Source: Larus michahellis
Lineage: Eukaryota; Chordata; Aves; Charadriiformes; Laridae
DNA length: 64,000 bases
Reading direction: 5' to 3'
Assembly: GCF_964199755.1 (NCBI RefSeq)
Contig: NC_133896.1
Span: 90,628,215 to 90,692,214 of the forward strand
Part shown: in pieces, positions 37,343-50,232 of the stretch
Layout of the letters: each line of letters starts with the position of its first letter
Numbering within the stretch: the stretch's first letter is position 1
Notes under the pieces: model-generated
What the model saw: only the letters and a program-made list of their open reading frames with translations
Database searches by the model: none
Told to the model about the DNA's origin: nothing
Program-made: the position numbers and the translations under genes

Positions 37343-39451
37343 TGCTCCTGCACAAAGGGGACCTGCTTTCCTCCTCGTCAGAGCTGCACAAGGCGGGATG
37401 ATCCCTTTCCACTCCTTACCTCCTCTGCTTCCTAGCCTGCCCTTCATCCTCTTCTCAGACTCTGTGAGTTTATTCGTCCTGCTTTCTCTCCATGCCACCC
37501 CACTCCTCCTTGCCTCTCTCTCCGTTTAGCTCTCATTTCCATTATAGCCACTTCCCTCAACGCTTCTTCCACTCTCTGCCTCCGTTTCTCTCCCCACCTT
37601 CTTCTTTCTCTCTCTCTTCAATCTGCACTCTGCAGACCTCCTCTCATTTAACTCCAGGCAACCCTGGAGTTCATCATTCTCACCGTCACACAGAAAGGAT
37701 GTTTGCATGAGAGGTTCTTCTACCTAAGGTGCACCTTTAGATAAAGGCAAGGCCGGGCACGTGGCGTAAGAGCCGGTACCGAGCGGAAGCTGCCCACGTC
37801 CTGCTCCGTTACAACGACCTGCCTGAGGTTATCCTGTGGCCAGGGGGAATGTGCAGCACAGCACAGGCCTGAAGGCCATGTTGCAGGTGCAGCACAGCAC
37901 AGGCGGGCGCGTGCTCGGGTTCACTGTTTTGTGCATCACTGACTCCTCCATCTACAGTGGTCTCTGGGTCAGGATCTCTACCTTCCACCCCGGGATCCTC
38001 ACACAGTTTACCTTTCCCAAGGATATATCTAAATTCCAGATTACGTTAGCAAGTTGTGCAGCTAACAGAAGGTTTCCTGATGGGTTAGAGTGGTATCTCT
38101 GTGGGGCTCTCCAGCAGATCTCTCTGCTCTCCAGCAGATTCCCACACTGCATCTTCCCATGCTGACAGACGGGCTTCTCCAGCCCTAAGCACAAGGCCCA
38201 AGAGAGCAGGCATCTCTAACTCCTCGCATCCCATGTGCCCTGCAGGGCTCCCAATGCCCTGCCCTGCCGCCTGCGCACCCCAGGGAACACCATGGGAAAT
38301 GGAGACCCTTCCCATGGACACATCAAGCCCAGCCTCCTCTCAGCTGGAGTGCTGCGGGGATTGTGGGGTTTCTTCCTGTTGCCTGCACAGTTTAGCCCAC
38401 CCTCTTGGTTCTTTTCTCCCTTTTCTTTTGTGGAAGCTGGGGTCATTCCTGAATCTGCGACAGGCATTTTTGTGGCAATGAATGCATTGGGATACACTCA
38501 GACCTGGAACAGAGGGTGTGGGAGCTGCTGGCATTGCTGCACCCTTCTGCATGGACACAGGGGTACATCTTCTCTGCAAAGCCCATGACAGCCTTGAGCA
38601 GCCAGATCCCTTGCTCTCTTGTATGGGCTGTCCATACACTGCCGTGCATTGCTGGGCCCACAGCATGGCAGAGACGTGCAGAAGCTCTGTCAGGCCTCTG
38701 ACACACAGAGAGGGTGTCAGTGCGGACACAAAGCAAGTCAGATCTTGCCAGCAGTGATTCCCCACAGCCTAGGGTTGGTGAACCGGCTGTGCCCCATGTA
38801 GAGAAGAAGAGAGGATTTTCTCCAGCTCTGCCCATCCTCGTCCTTCTGCTCCTTTGCAGAATGCTCCAGAGAAGAGAGTGTCATCTCTTCTCTGGCATGG
38901 AGAAGGTAAGTCTGTACCAGCCTATCCCACGGTGAATAGCCTTCTCCTCACAAATTGCTCTGTGGTGCGGTCTCCGAAGAGGCAGTCCCATTGCAGAGCC
39001 AAAGGCAGCCTTTTCTCTCCTTGAGATGTCCCTTTGGAGGAAGAGAGGAACAGTTACAGAACTCCTCTCTGGCATACTACAGTAGACAGCAGGGTGAGAG
39101 GTCAGCAGCCTTTCCCATTCCTGGGCAACATGACGAGCAGCACTGGGAGAAGCAGAGAAGATTCCACGTTGCAGCTTGCGGGCTGGGAGCCTGAGTGTGA
39201 GGCTGCTGGAGAGAAGACTCAGCTGAGGGGCACACAACAAACATGCATCCCTACGCTCTCTTTCTCTTCTCTTTGTTTGGTGCCTCCTTGTGCATCCCTG
39301 TGCCGTGCACGCACTCAGGCTGCCACACAGCCCCATCCTGCTCCTGTGATCACCCCTGTCCCCCACCTCTGCCTATACAGACACAGCAGGAAGTGCGTGG
39401 AGCAGGGTGGATGCACCTCATGCCTGCATGCAGGTGTCATTCCCCGCTGTT
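37343..39451. other. A5-B3 spacer
   Basis: Counterpart of 26,455-28,576, with the pyrimidine tract near 37,560-37,620. From about 39,376 it becomes almost identical to the B2 upstream region. Confidence 0.4.
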
Positions 39452-39464
39452 CCCAGCCAGCCAA
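39452..39464 (+). promoter_or_regulatory. Shared V promoter block, B3
   Basis: CCCAGCCAGCCAA then CTG, 150 bp before the B3 start codon. Confidence 0.45.
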
Positions 39465-39614
39465 CTGCCTCCTCACACTTCAGGCTCTCTCTCACCGCCC
39501 TGCCCACCCGCAAAGAGACACGTGTCTCTTCCTCTCTCAGCCTCTCGTCTTGGCACGTCTCTGTGCCTGTGCTGCCACACCGGGCAGGGTGCTGGAAGGA
39601 GGTGGCCTTTCCCC

Positions 39615-40378
39615 ATGGTTCTCCTCTGGTTCCTTGTGGCCGTCCTGGTCCCTGTGGGTAAGTGATCTTCTCTTCCGCTTGAAGAGCTGCCCTGGAGCTG
39701 CTGCTGCTGCCTCAGCCGTGTGCCCAGTTGTTGTCGGTGCCCCATTCCCCAAGCCTTCCCGGGGCAGGATGGGCAATGAACGAGGTGAGCTTTTCCTCAA
39801 CCTCTAAACTCAGAAAACTCTACACATCTACAAAGGTGTTTTTTCTATCCCAGTTTAATACTTCGATTGAGAGTACCGAAGTAATTGTTTTTCATAACAA
39901 ATATGCCATTGTCTTTGAAGCTAGTTGGTGGGGTTTTATTCTCCTGTTTGTCTTAGAGAAACAGGACACTCTCCCTTAGATCTTGCTGACATCCTTATGC
40001 CGACACATGCCGTAGTTCAAGGCTGTGTTTTTGCGTCCCCTTCAATGCATTTCACTCCTCACATCTCTTCCCTTCTCTTTGCAGGCCAGGCCCTTCAGCA
40101 GTCGCCAGACACCGTCGTCCGAGTGGGCGACTCTGTGGTTCTGAACTGTTCCCAAAAGGACAATGCATACTCAGCCATGTCCTGGTACAAGTTGCCCATG
40201 CGGAAGGATGCCACTCTGCAGTTGGTTGTATATTCGGTGGAAGGTGGCAGGGCAGAGATTGAGAAGGAATTGAGAAATCACTTTTGGAGTAATGGGACTA
40301 AGGGCTACCGCTTATCTGTGGCGATAGATTACGCCCTACTCAATGACTCTGGCACATATTTCTGTGCTGAGGGAGGCC
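39615..40378 (+). CDS. TCR beta V segment B3
   Basis: Leader 39,615-39,657; V exon 40,085-40,378. The predicted protein is identical to B2, offset by exactly 10,875 bp, with leader, intron and flanks also matching. Both cysteines and Trp are present. Either a very recent duplicate or an assembly repeat of B2. Confidence 0.88.
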
Positions 40379-40416
40379 CACAGTGACTCAAAATCCGGAG
40401 CAGCATAGCACAAACC
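40379..40416 (+). other. Recombination signal of B3
   Basis: CACAGTG, 22-bp spacer, GCACAAACC. Confidence 0.88.
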
Positions 40417-42086
40417 TTTCCATGCAACGAGGGATGTGCCCCCAGCACACACACAGAGCCCTGTGTTTGACAGTAGATCATTTTGTCTCGGTTCACCCAG
40501 CCCTTTCCTTCTCCATTTGCTGGAAAGCCAAGCCAACCTGGAGTTAAATCTGGCAAGGGATTCAAGGTCTCCTGGGATTGCTCACATTGCGGTTTCCTAG
40601 AGTACAGGTGCCTCACTGGTAACCCAGGGCTCAACACACTGCTGTAGACGAGGGGCTCTGAGTTGCAGAGTACTGGCAGGACCATGCCACTGAGGACTTC
40701 TATGTGTGCACTGGTCCCTTGGCCCCAGCCGTCTCCAGGGAATGGGTACGCTGTTGTGTTCGCTGTTGTGTGCCATGGTCCTTGGGTCACGCCACTACCC
40801 TGTGACCTGAACATTCGGATGTATGCCATATAGCCCAAGTCTCAACGGTATTCAGGATGGAGCGCAGCCCTGTAGGTGAGGAGCCCCAGGCCACAAGGTG
40901 CTCTGTGGCAATAACCCACCATACCCTTGGCTCTGCTGGCCTGAATGGAGGTGTCAGGGCCAGGAGGGGGATCATTCCTCCACCGGGCTTGATGAGAATG
41001 CAGGGGAGCATTAGGTGCAGCCTCTCGTTCCCTGGAGGGAGCTGAGGATGAGTTAGAGACAGAGTCTTCTGGGAGCTCCCCATGAAAAGACTGAAAAGCG
41101 ATGGCACAATCTGTGATGGGGAAATTCTGCTGAGGCAGAGGGACAAATTCTTTGCCAGAGGAGTGTGGCAGCCCAGGGACAAGGCCACAAGGGCTTTCAC
41201 TCGAAGGAGAAGTTTGCATTTAGGGTGTGTTCCCCAGTGCCCTACGTCTTTCAAGAAAAATGGGGGAATATTTGGGTGAGGGTCTTTGTGGTACTCACGT
41301 AGACTGCTGGTTTCCCATTAAAGTCCTGCCAAGAAAGACAAATGTGTGTTAATGCTGTCTGGTGATGGGAAGAAGGGGACAGAAAGTTCCTCTCTGTGGA
41401 AGGAAGGTGCCCTCTGTCCCTTTTCCCTAAGCAGACCGTTTCACTGCTCAGGTGTCCCAGGTGAAGACCTTTGCTGAAACCAGTTCTGGGGTTCTTAAAA
41501 AGCCCTGTGACTTCAAAGAGACTCTAGTGGGGTCCCATCACACAGGATTCCAGCCTTAGATGAGGTCCCCAGGATTTGTCCAAGATGAGTGTCCTCAAGG
41601 CTTGACTTTCATCCAGTGCTCCTCACTCCATCACACGGAAGAGCTCAGCTGCCTTTCAGCCCCTGATGCTGCACTCCACTCTACCTGGACGTCTCTGGAC
41701 CAGTCCAACCCAGCCTGACCGTCCTCACCCCCACTTCCTTTGTCCCTTGGTCAGGATGGGATGGGTGGCCTCTCTGTGTGTCTTGAGTCAGGAGGTGGGA
41801 GCAAGGCCTGGGACCTGTCTCAAATACCTGCCACTTCCACCCTGTCACATTGACCACGATCCTGCTGTTGAACCTGCCCTTGCCCTGGGAAGACAAATGG
41901 CTGTCAGCCTTTGCCCAGCGTGAAGCAGGGGCCACTCTGTGCTCCTGCCCAGGGCCAGGGCTCATCTCTGTGCCCAAACCTCTGCCCACTCAGGTCCAGC
42001 CTGGGAAGTGACTGCTCTGCAGTAACTCACGTCACCAGGTTATAAGGCACAGATAGCTTTCCCAGAGACGGAGAGGTCATAATCCA
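40417..42086 (-). other. Antisense open region after B3, unrecognised
   Basis: Almost identical to 29,542-31,211; mini-exon candidate at 41,299-41,325. One visible difference is at 40,869 (CAGCCCTGTAG against CAGCTCTGTAG). Confidence 0.3.
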
Positions 42087-42422
42087 TGTGGGGATTAATC
42101 CCGTAACCCCCCTGGGAACTAATCCCATAATCCTTTTTTGATTAATCCGATTATCTCAATGAAAAGAATTCTGTAATGCCATTGAGCAGTAATATCATAG
42201 CCCCCCTGAGGTTAGTCCCATCACCTCAGTGAGGATTAATCCTGTAATCCCAAATGGCATAAACTCTGAAATCCCATTTGGGATTATTCCCAAACCACAC
42301 ATGGGAATTAAGCAGGAAATTGCAATGCGATTATGCCCATAACTGGATTCTACTTATGTCCTAATCCCAGTGGGCAAGAATCCCATCATCCCCACCAAGA
42401 GACAGAAGCCAGAAATAATCCC
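42087..42422. repeat. Degenerate TAATCC-rich repeat array, copy 3
   Basis: Same sequence as copy 2, by eye. Confidence 0.6.
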
Positions 42423-43800
42423 CAGAGAGAGACCATCCACATTTTTCCTGAAGGAAGAATCACAGGGCTACAAATGGGGTGGGTGAGGATGCCTAAACCT
42501 ATTTGTGCACTTTGGTATGGAAGATACGAGGGGTTAATTTTTGTGCCCACAGCCTCACTGGCATCCAGACTCCCAGCCCCACAGCCCCAACCAAACCGTG
42601 GATTTCATCTAAGGGGTTCCAGTGGACTCAGGAGAGAGCTCGCCAAGAGCACTTAAGTGTCCCAGGGCTTTTGAAGCAGAAGATGTTCCTTTGCCCATTC
42701 CCGTCATCCTGTCCCCACATCCGGACACCCAGAGCACAGGATCTTTATTTGACTTGCTTGGATATTTCTGGAATGTGGATACACTAGTTATGACTTCCCT
42801 GTGTCTCAAACTGGCCCTGCCCCAGCTCGAGTCCTCAACTTTGGGCCCAGCCCTGCCCTGAGATGCGGGGAGAGTGAGGTCCTCGAGGAGACCTCCCTCT
42901 CCACCTACCTGGTCCTTCTGTGTCTATGGTCTGTATCCCCCACAACAGGTTCATTACTCTTTGCACATTCCCTAGAGGATCACCGCAGCCTGACTCACCA
43001 CTGCCCTGTGCTGGGAGCGTTTTCACCTGGGCTTGTTGGAGAGGCCTTAGCCCCACTTCATGACCCCATGCAGTGCTTTCAGTCTGGTTGGAGGAAGGGA
43101 CAAGTTCACTTCTCGGCATGAGGAGAATGTGAAATCTGGGTTCCCAGCACACGGAAAACTCTGAAGAGTAACAGAGGGAACAAAGCAGGCGTCTCACCAC
43201 CACCTCCCACCCCCAATCCCAGGAGTGAGGAGGGACCGCAGCTGCATGCTGGCTGCCCATGGCCACCTTTTTGTTCCACCATTGTGCTGAAAGCTGTTGG
43301 ACTCCACCCATGGAAGCTCTTGCCATGCAATGGTAAGGGTGGTAGATGGGGATGGAGGTGGAGGGGTATGGGTGTGGGGGTGTGTGTGCTCCCTGCTTCC
43401 CTACGGCATGGGGGATCTTGACCTTTCCGCAGACCCACTCTCGGAATGACATGAACACACAGAGCCAGTCCCCAGGGATCCATGGAACCAAGATTTGACT
43501 GTCCCTATGAGCATCAAGAACACTGGACATTTGGAAATGGATGCGATCCGTGGGGGGGAAAGAAAGTCTGCTGTTTGACCAGAAATAACCCACAAGGAGG
43601 AGGCAGGCATTAGATGTTACCTTGTTCTATGTCCTTGAGGGGGAATTCCTGAAGAGCTTCTTCCTACTACCCTCACCCCCAAATAATCATTCTCACGGGG
43701 AAGTTTCCTTGGCACGGTCATTGGATCTCTGCTCCTAGTCTAATGCCAAGGGTAGGTTTTTCTCCCTTCAGATCTCTCTTTGGAGGAGAAAGGTGCATTT
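42423..43800. other. Unit spacer, no gene recognised, copy 3
   Basis: Counterpart of 31,548-32,925; no differences noticed by eye. Confidence 0.4.
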
Positions 43801-44274
43801 CACAGAATCACAGAATCTTCAGAGTTGGAAGGGACCTCTAGAGATCATCTAGTCCAACTCCCCTGCTAGAGCAGGATTACCTAAAGCACATCCCTCAGGG
43901 CTGCATCCAGGCGGGTCTTGAAAATCTCCAGAGAAGGGGACTCCACAACCTCCCTGGGCAGCCTGTTCCAGTGCTCTGTCACCCTCACCGTAAAGAAGTT
44001 TTTCCGTGTATTTGAACGGAACTTCCTATGTTCTAGCTTGTGCCCATTGCCCCTTGTCCGGTCACTGGGAACCATTGAAAAGAGCCTGGCTCCGTCCTCC
44101 TTAAACCCACACTTTAGGTACTTGTAAACATTAATCAGGTCCCCCCTCAATCTTCTCTTCTCCAGGCTAAAGAGTCCCAGCTCTTTCAGCCTTTCCTCAT
44201 AAGGGAGGTGCTCCAGTCCCATAATCATCTTGGTTGCCCTTCGCTGGACTCGCTCCAGTAGTTCCCTGGAGGAA
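43801..44274 (-). mobile_element. CR1 LINE 3' fragment, copy 3
   Basis: Third copy of the insertion at 2,008 and 32,926, with the same ends. Confidence 0.92.
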
Positions 44275-45103
44275 CTCCTCTCTGTCAAGCTACAAGCCAC
44301 GCCACGAGCGTTATGTCAGCAGCCTGCTCGGTGCCTGGGGCCATGGCATGGACAGCATAGGGCTGAGCAGAGACAACACCACGCTGTGGCTTGTGGGGTC
44401 AGGGCCTGTGAAGTTCCAGGGTGTCTGGAATGGCGTGTCAGCTGTGGGACAGCGAAGCAGAACCCGTGCCCCATATCTCTGTGTCCTTTGCATAATACTT
44501 CTTTTCTGGAGATCTCAGCTGATGCCAAAGGAAGAAAGGGAAAACCCCCAGCATCCCCCCTGCCCTGCCTCAAACCCAGGCTCCCATCCAGCCCCATCAT
44601 CTTCCTGTGATTGCACGCATAATAACACACACACACACACAGACACATAGCAAGACATCTGTGCAGGATTCGTACCACCCATTGCTGTGTGTGAGTGTTC
44701 TCTCCCACTGATCCCAGCCAGCCATCTCCTTTCTCACATTTCAGGTGCTCTCCCACTGCCTTGCCCACCCCCAGTGTCATGCCTATCTTCCTTCCTCAGC
44801 ATTTCCTCCACACACGTCTCTGTGCCTGTGCTGCCCGTGCTGCCACCATGGGCAGATTTCCATCGCTGACTGCTCCTTTCTTCTGATTTCCTCCCCATTT
44901 CAAATATTGACATTTGCTGTCAGCTATTTCTCCTGGTCTTTCATAGACAGATGAGAAACTTGCCCATAGCTTTTAAATCCACCCCATCTCTTACCCCTGC
45001 TAGATTTTGTGGGGTTTTTTTCATCCCCTTCCTCCTCACACCATTTCACCTTCTGCCTAGACTCCCGCTACTGTTTTCTTTTGTTTTTCTTTTGTCCTGG
45101 CAG
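44275..45103. other. Upstream region of V pseudogene P3
   Basis: Counterpart of 33,400-34,228. Promoter relic at 44,713-44,725. A few bases here match the P1 region rather than P2 (CTCTCCCACTGATCC). Confidence 0.5.
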
Positions 45104-45403
45104 TGTGGGCCCTTCAACAGCCTCCTGATGCAGTCATCCGAGAGGGAGGAGCTGTGACTCTCAGCTGTTTCCAGATGGGAACCACACGCCCCTACATGCC
45201 ATGGTAGGAGTAGGCTCAAAGAAAGGATGCCATACGGCAGCTGGTACCATACTGCAGCGTGTGGAGTGGAAAGGGAAAAGGCAGAGTTTGAGGACGAGTT
45301 TCAGAATGCCTTCAAGAGTTGTGGGAGTATGCGACATTGCGTGTCCTTTTCAATAGATTTTGCCTCAGTGAATGATTCTGGCACATATGACTGCGCTAGG
45401 ATA
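45104..45403 (+). pseudogene. TCR beta V pseudogene P3
   Basis: Same exon, two TAG codons (45,205-45,207 and 45,211-45,213) and frameshift as P1 and P2. No leader exon. Confidence 0.88.
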
Positions 45404-45441
45404 CACCTTGATTCAGATGCTGAGGCAGCTGAGCACAAATC
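45404..45441 (+). other. Decayed recombination signal of P3
   Basis: CACCTTG, 22-bp spacer, GCACAAATC. Confidence 0.7.
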
Positions 45442-46361
45442 TCTCTGTACGTGCAGCCTTCTCTCTGTTTCTATAGACAGCAGGGTAGACAGTGATGAGA
45501 CGGGGTTACTTCCCAAGGCAGATGAGAGTCTGAATGTCTGGGATGTGCATCAGGTATTGTCTCTGTGGAGAAGGTAGGACCTTGCAGAGTGCTCAAGGCC
45601 AGCTGCGCTTCCTGCAAGCACCCAGAACCACTGGAAAAGCTGAGGACGGTTTGTGGAGGGAAAGAACCTCTAGATGTGCATGAGGCAGGGAAACAGAGCT
45701 GATGCTGGGGGGAAAGATGGAATGCACCTCATCAGAGACACACTGAATTTCTGTGCTGCCTCTGTTTGTGCTGATATTGCCAGTACATCATCTGTGCATC
45801 ATAATGCTTTCTCCCTTTCCCTCTTGTCTTAAGCACCACGTGAATGAGGAAAATGTTAGCCACCTTGGAGAGGCAGACAACGATCCCCACTTTTCTAGAG
45901 GCAAACGGGAAGAAAACTTCAATGTTAAGCATATGAGACTCCAGAGAGACCTACACACTCTATTCAGCTCGGGCTGTCTTTCTCCGTACCGTGCAGCTGT
46001 GTCATACCTGCAGAGCTGTAGCATGCCCATGCATGAAGCCCTTCCCAGTAACGCAGACTGCAGTCTCCCAAGCACAAAGCCAGGTGGCCCCAAGAATGAG
46101 GTGTCTCAGAAGTCTGATATATCAGGGTAAAGTCTCCCACTTATAGACATACGCCCACAGAATGAATAGACCCCTGTGTGCGCTCAGAGTCCAGAGATCT
46201 GTTCACACCAGCTGTGTGGGGACAGGCTTGCTCACTAATGACATTATTGCTCCTCTGGCAGATTTTATCTTTCCTTCTCTGTCACTTTTTTTTTCTTTGC
46301 TCTTTTTGGCCCTTTTTTTTTGATCTTATGAGGCTTTGCTCCCTTCTTCTGCATGAGGCGG
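45442..46361. other. Spacer between P3 and the A6 module
   Basis: Counterpart of 34,567-35,486; no gene recognised. Confidence 0.4.
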
Positions 46362-47357
46362 GAGTACCACCAGGGATCCTAGCCCATTGCCATTTCTTCT
46401 CTTTGCCTGTCACCAGGTAGAGCTCCAGGCACAGGCTCCGACAGTTCCTACGAGGAGGGAAAGGTGCTGCCAGCAGCGCTGGGCATGGTGGAGACCTCTG
46501 TCATTTGTTGCCTGGGTTCCTTTCACTCTTGCCACTCTGCCAGCTGCGCATCCCTGCGCCGAGATTGCGCCATTCAGGAGAGGCCATGTGGCTGTCCCCC
46601 TGGGCAGAGACACCCGAGGGCGCTGTGGGGAGGACGGCAGTGGCTGGAGTCCCCTGAGCCTGTGAGCAGAGCAGTAGAGCGGTGTCACTGGTGGAGCAGG
46701 AGTGAATGAAATCGCACTGTACAGCTGCAGCACCAGGCTGAGACAACCAAGGGTGCCCAGCTGGGTCCCAGGTCCCAGGGAGAAATCACCTCTGGAGGAA
46801 GCTGGGCTACTGCCTGTCAGCAAGGAAAGTGGAGAGAGAAGCCACCCTAGCCCCAGTCCTCAGCGCCTCTTCTCCCTCATGCCTCCGCCTTTGGGCCACA
46901 ATCAAGTCTGTCTTCCTTCCTTCCTTTGCCAGAGCATTGAGTGTCCCTGGGCTCTTCACAGGCATTTACCTTCCTCTCCTACTCCTCTCCCCAGCTCTGA
47001 TAGGCCAGGGCTGGAGGGAGCCCTGCACACACCTACACCGCCATCATCGAGTGAGCCCCCATTATACCTATAAAAAGGAACGACCCATGGCTGGGGGAGA
47101 GAGGGAAAATGCCTGGGGAAATGCAAGGGTCCTCTGTATGTTCTGCATAGCACATGTCTCCAGCTCTCGAGGTTTTCAGAAGCAGAAGGGGAACTCTCAG
47201 CATTTCTCTGCCTTGCACGCACTCAGACTCCCATGCAACCTCAGCACGGTCCTCTCCATGCAACCCCCCTTCTCCTCTCCGCATGCACACACCCACCGCC
47301 CCCCATCTCTGCAGGGTTTATAGTTTCCTGTGACTGTGTGTGTCCTTCCCCACTGTT
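46362..47357. other. A-upstream module, copy 4
   Basis: As at 4,527, but with about 60 bp of extra sequence near 46,901-46,962 (ATCAAGTCTGTCTTCC ...) absent from the other copies. Confidence 0.4.
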
Positions 47358-47370
47358 CCCAGCCAGCCAA
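47358..47370 (+). promoter_or_regulatory. Shared V promoter block with CCAAT, A6
   Basis: CCCAGCCAGCCAA then TCC, 137 bp before the A6 start codon. Confidence 0.5.
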
Positions 47371-47507
47371 TCCTTTCTCGCCTTTCATGTCCTGCCCAAC
47401 CCCAATATGTCTAATATGTCTCACCCTCCTCACCCAGGGCTTCCTCTTCCCATGTCTCTGGGCAGCGACAAAAGGCAGGTCCCTGAAAGGACAGGGGCTT
47501 TTCCCGC

Positions 47508-48253
47508 ATGGCTCCCTGCTGGTTCTTTGTGGCCATGCTGGCCCCTATGGGTAAGTGATCTCAACTCACCCCTGAGCACCTACAGCGATTCCACTGCTGC
47601 TGTCCCAGCTGCATCCCCGCTTGCTGGCAGAGCTCCATTCCCCAAAGCCTCCAGTGCTGAGGATGGGCACTGAATGCCGTGGGCAGGAATCCCTGAATCT
47701 CCTGCAAGGGCTGTCTATTTATTCTTCTGTGCTCAGCCCCCACATGGTTCATGTTTTGGACACAAACTGCCCAGGAATGTTTCTTGCCTCTTGGAGAGAG
47801 ACTGGAAACTCCCCTGCTGATGGGAAGAGCTGTCCCATCCCTGCCACTGCTCCTTAATCTGTCCTGTTCCTTCCCACCCTCTTCTCTACCAACGCGTAGT
47901 GCCAGTTAATGTTTTTCCATGTTTTCCTCTTCCTCAATGTTCCTCCTTTTCTCTTCCAGTGCTGTCTCTGGAACAGTCCCCAGACACAGTGATACGACAA
48001 GGCCAGTCCGTGAGTCTGAGCTGTTCCAAGAAGAAACCCTCCAATAGAAAAATATACTGGTACAAGGTTCCTTTGGGGAAGGACTCCAGGCTGATCCTGT
48101 TGGTTTCTGCATTTGAAGGTGGTAAAGCAGATGTGGAGGAGGATCTCCGCAGCCGTTTGAAGAGCAGTGGGATACAAGGAGACGCGATGACCATCTCGAT
48201 CGAGCATGCCTTTCTGAATGACTCTGGCACGTATTACTGTGCTGAGAGTGAAA
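47508..48253 (+). CDS. TCR beta V segment A6
   Basis: Leader 47,508-47,550; V exon 47,960-48,253 (294 nt). It begins LSLEQSPDTV (others LALEQ). CDR1 is KKPSNRKIY and CDR2 LLVSAFEGG; it ends CAESE like A3. Cysteines and Trp are intact and the frame is open. The first half groups with A5, the 3' end and flank with A3. Predicted functional. Confidence 0.9.
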
Positions 48254-48291
48254 CACAGTGGGTAGGCTGCTGAGGGAGCTGAGCGCAAACC
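48254..48291 (+). other. Recombination signal of A6
   Basis: CACAGTG, 22-bp spacer, GCGCAAACC. Confidence 0.88.
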
Positions 48292-50069
48292 TGCTCCTGC
48301 ACAAAGGGGACCTGCTTTCCTCCTCGTCAGAGCTGCACAAGGCGGGATGAACCCTTTCCACTCATGACCTCCTCTGCTTCCTAGCCTGCCCTTCATCCTC
48401 TTCTCAGACTCTGTGGGACTTCTCACACTCCTTGCCTCCCTCTTCTTTTCACTCTCATTTCCATTATAGTCACTTCTCTCAATGCTTCTTCCCCTCTCTG
48501 ACTCCTTTCTCTCCCCACCTTCTTCTTTCTCTCTCTCTTCAATCTGCACTCTGCAGACCTCCTCTCATTTAACTCCAGGCAACCCTGGAGTTCATCATTC
48601 TCACCGTCACACAGAAAGGATGTTTGCATGAGAGGTTCTTCTACCTAAGGTGCACCTTTAGATAAAGACAAGGCCGGGCACGTGGCGTAAGAGCCGGTAC
48701 CGAGCGGGAGCTGCCCACGTCCTGCTCCGTTACAACGACCTGCCTGAGGTTATCCTGTGGCCAGGGGGAATGTGCAGCACAGCAGAGGCCTGAAGGCCAT
48801 GTTGCAGGTGCAGCACAGCACAGGCGGGCGCGTGCTCGGGTTCACTGTTTTGTGCATCACTGACTCCTCCATCTACAGTGGGAAATGGAGACCCTTCCCA
48901 TGGAGACATCAAGACCAGCTTCCTCTCAGCTGGAGTGCTGGGGGTATTGTGGGGTATTGTGGGGTTTCTTCCTGTTGCCTGCACAGTTTAGCCCACCCTC
49001 TTGGTTCTTTTCTCCCTTTTCTTTTGAGGAAGCTGGGGTCATTCCTGAATCTGCTACAGGCATTTTTGTGGAAATGAATGCAGTGGGATACACTCAGACC
49101 TGGAACAGAGGGTGTGGGAGGTGCTGGCAGTGCTGCCCCATTCTGCATGGACACAGGGATACATCTTGTCTGCAAAGCCCATGACAGCCTTGAGCAGCCA
49201 GATCCCTTGCTCTCTTGTATGGGCTGTCCATACACTGCCGTGCATTGCTGGGCCCACAGCATGGCAGAGACGTGCAGAAGCTCTGTCAGGCCTCTGACAC
49301 ACAGAGAGGGTGTCAGTGCGGACAGAAAGCAAGTCAGATCTTGCCAGCAGTGATTCCCCACAGCCTAGGGTTGGTGAACAGGCCGTGCCCCAAGTAGAGA
49401 AGAAGACAGGATTTTCTCCAGCTCTGCCCATCCTCGTCCTGCTGCTCCTTTGCAGAATGCTCCAGAAAAGAGAGTGTCATCTCTTCTCTGGCATGGAGAA
49501 GGTAAGTCTGTACCAGCCTATCCCACGGTGAATAGCCTTCTCCTCACAAATTGCTCTGTGGTGCGGTCTCCCAAGAGAACTCTTGGGAGTCCCAGTCCCA
49601 GTGCAGAGCCAAAGGCAGCCTTTTCTCTCCTTGAGATGTCCCTTTGGAGGAAGAGAGGAACAGTTACAGAACTCCTCTCTGGCATACTACAGTAGACAGC
49701 AGGGTGAGAGGTCAGCAGCCTTTCCCATTCCTGGGCAACATGACGAGCAGCACTGGGATAAGCAGAGAAGATTCCACGTTGCAGCTTGCGGGCTGGGAGC
49801 CTGAGTGTGAGGCTGCTGGAGAGAAGACTCAGCTGAGGGGCACACAACAAACATGCATCCCTACGCTCTCTTTCTCTTCTCTTTGTTTGGTGCCTCATTG
49901 TGCATCCCTCTGCCATGCACGCACTCAGGCTGCCACACAGCCCCATCCTGCTCCTGTGATCACCCCTGTCCCACACCTCTGCCTATACACACACACAGAC
50001 ACAGCAGGAAGTGCGTGGAGCAGGGTGGATGCACCTCATGCCTGCATGCAGGTGTCATTCCCCGCTGTT
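48292..50069. other. A6-B4 spacer with deletion
   Basis: Counterpart of 8,579-10,728, but about 364 bp are missing at 48,880: TACAGTGG joins straight to GAAATGGAG. The sequence between 9,189 and 9,552 has no counterpart. No gene recognised. Confidence 0.5.
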
Positions 50070-50082
50070 CCCAGCCAGCCAA
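50070..50082 (+). promoter_or_regulatory. Shared V promoter block, B4
   Basis: CCCAGCCAGCCAA then CTG, 150 bp before the B4 start codon. Confidence 0.45.
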
Positions 50083-50232
50083 CTGCCTCCTCACACTTCA
50101 GGCTCTCTCTCACCGCCCTGCCCACCCGCAAAGAGACACGTGTCTCTTCCTCTCCCAGCCTCTCGTCTTGGCACGTCTCTGTGCCTGTGCTGCCACACCG
50201 GGCAGGGTGCTGGAAGGAGGTGGCCTTTCCCC

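Larger units (their letters stand above)
39376..46875 (+). repeat. Tandem segmental duplication, second arm
   Basis: Partner of 28,501-36,000. The arms diverge at the ~60 bp insertion near 46,901 and at the flanking A genes. Confidence 0.85.
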
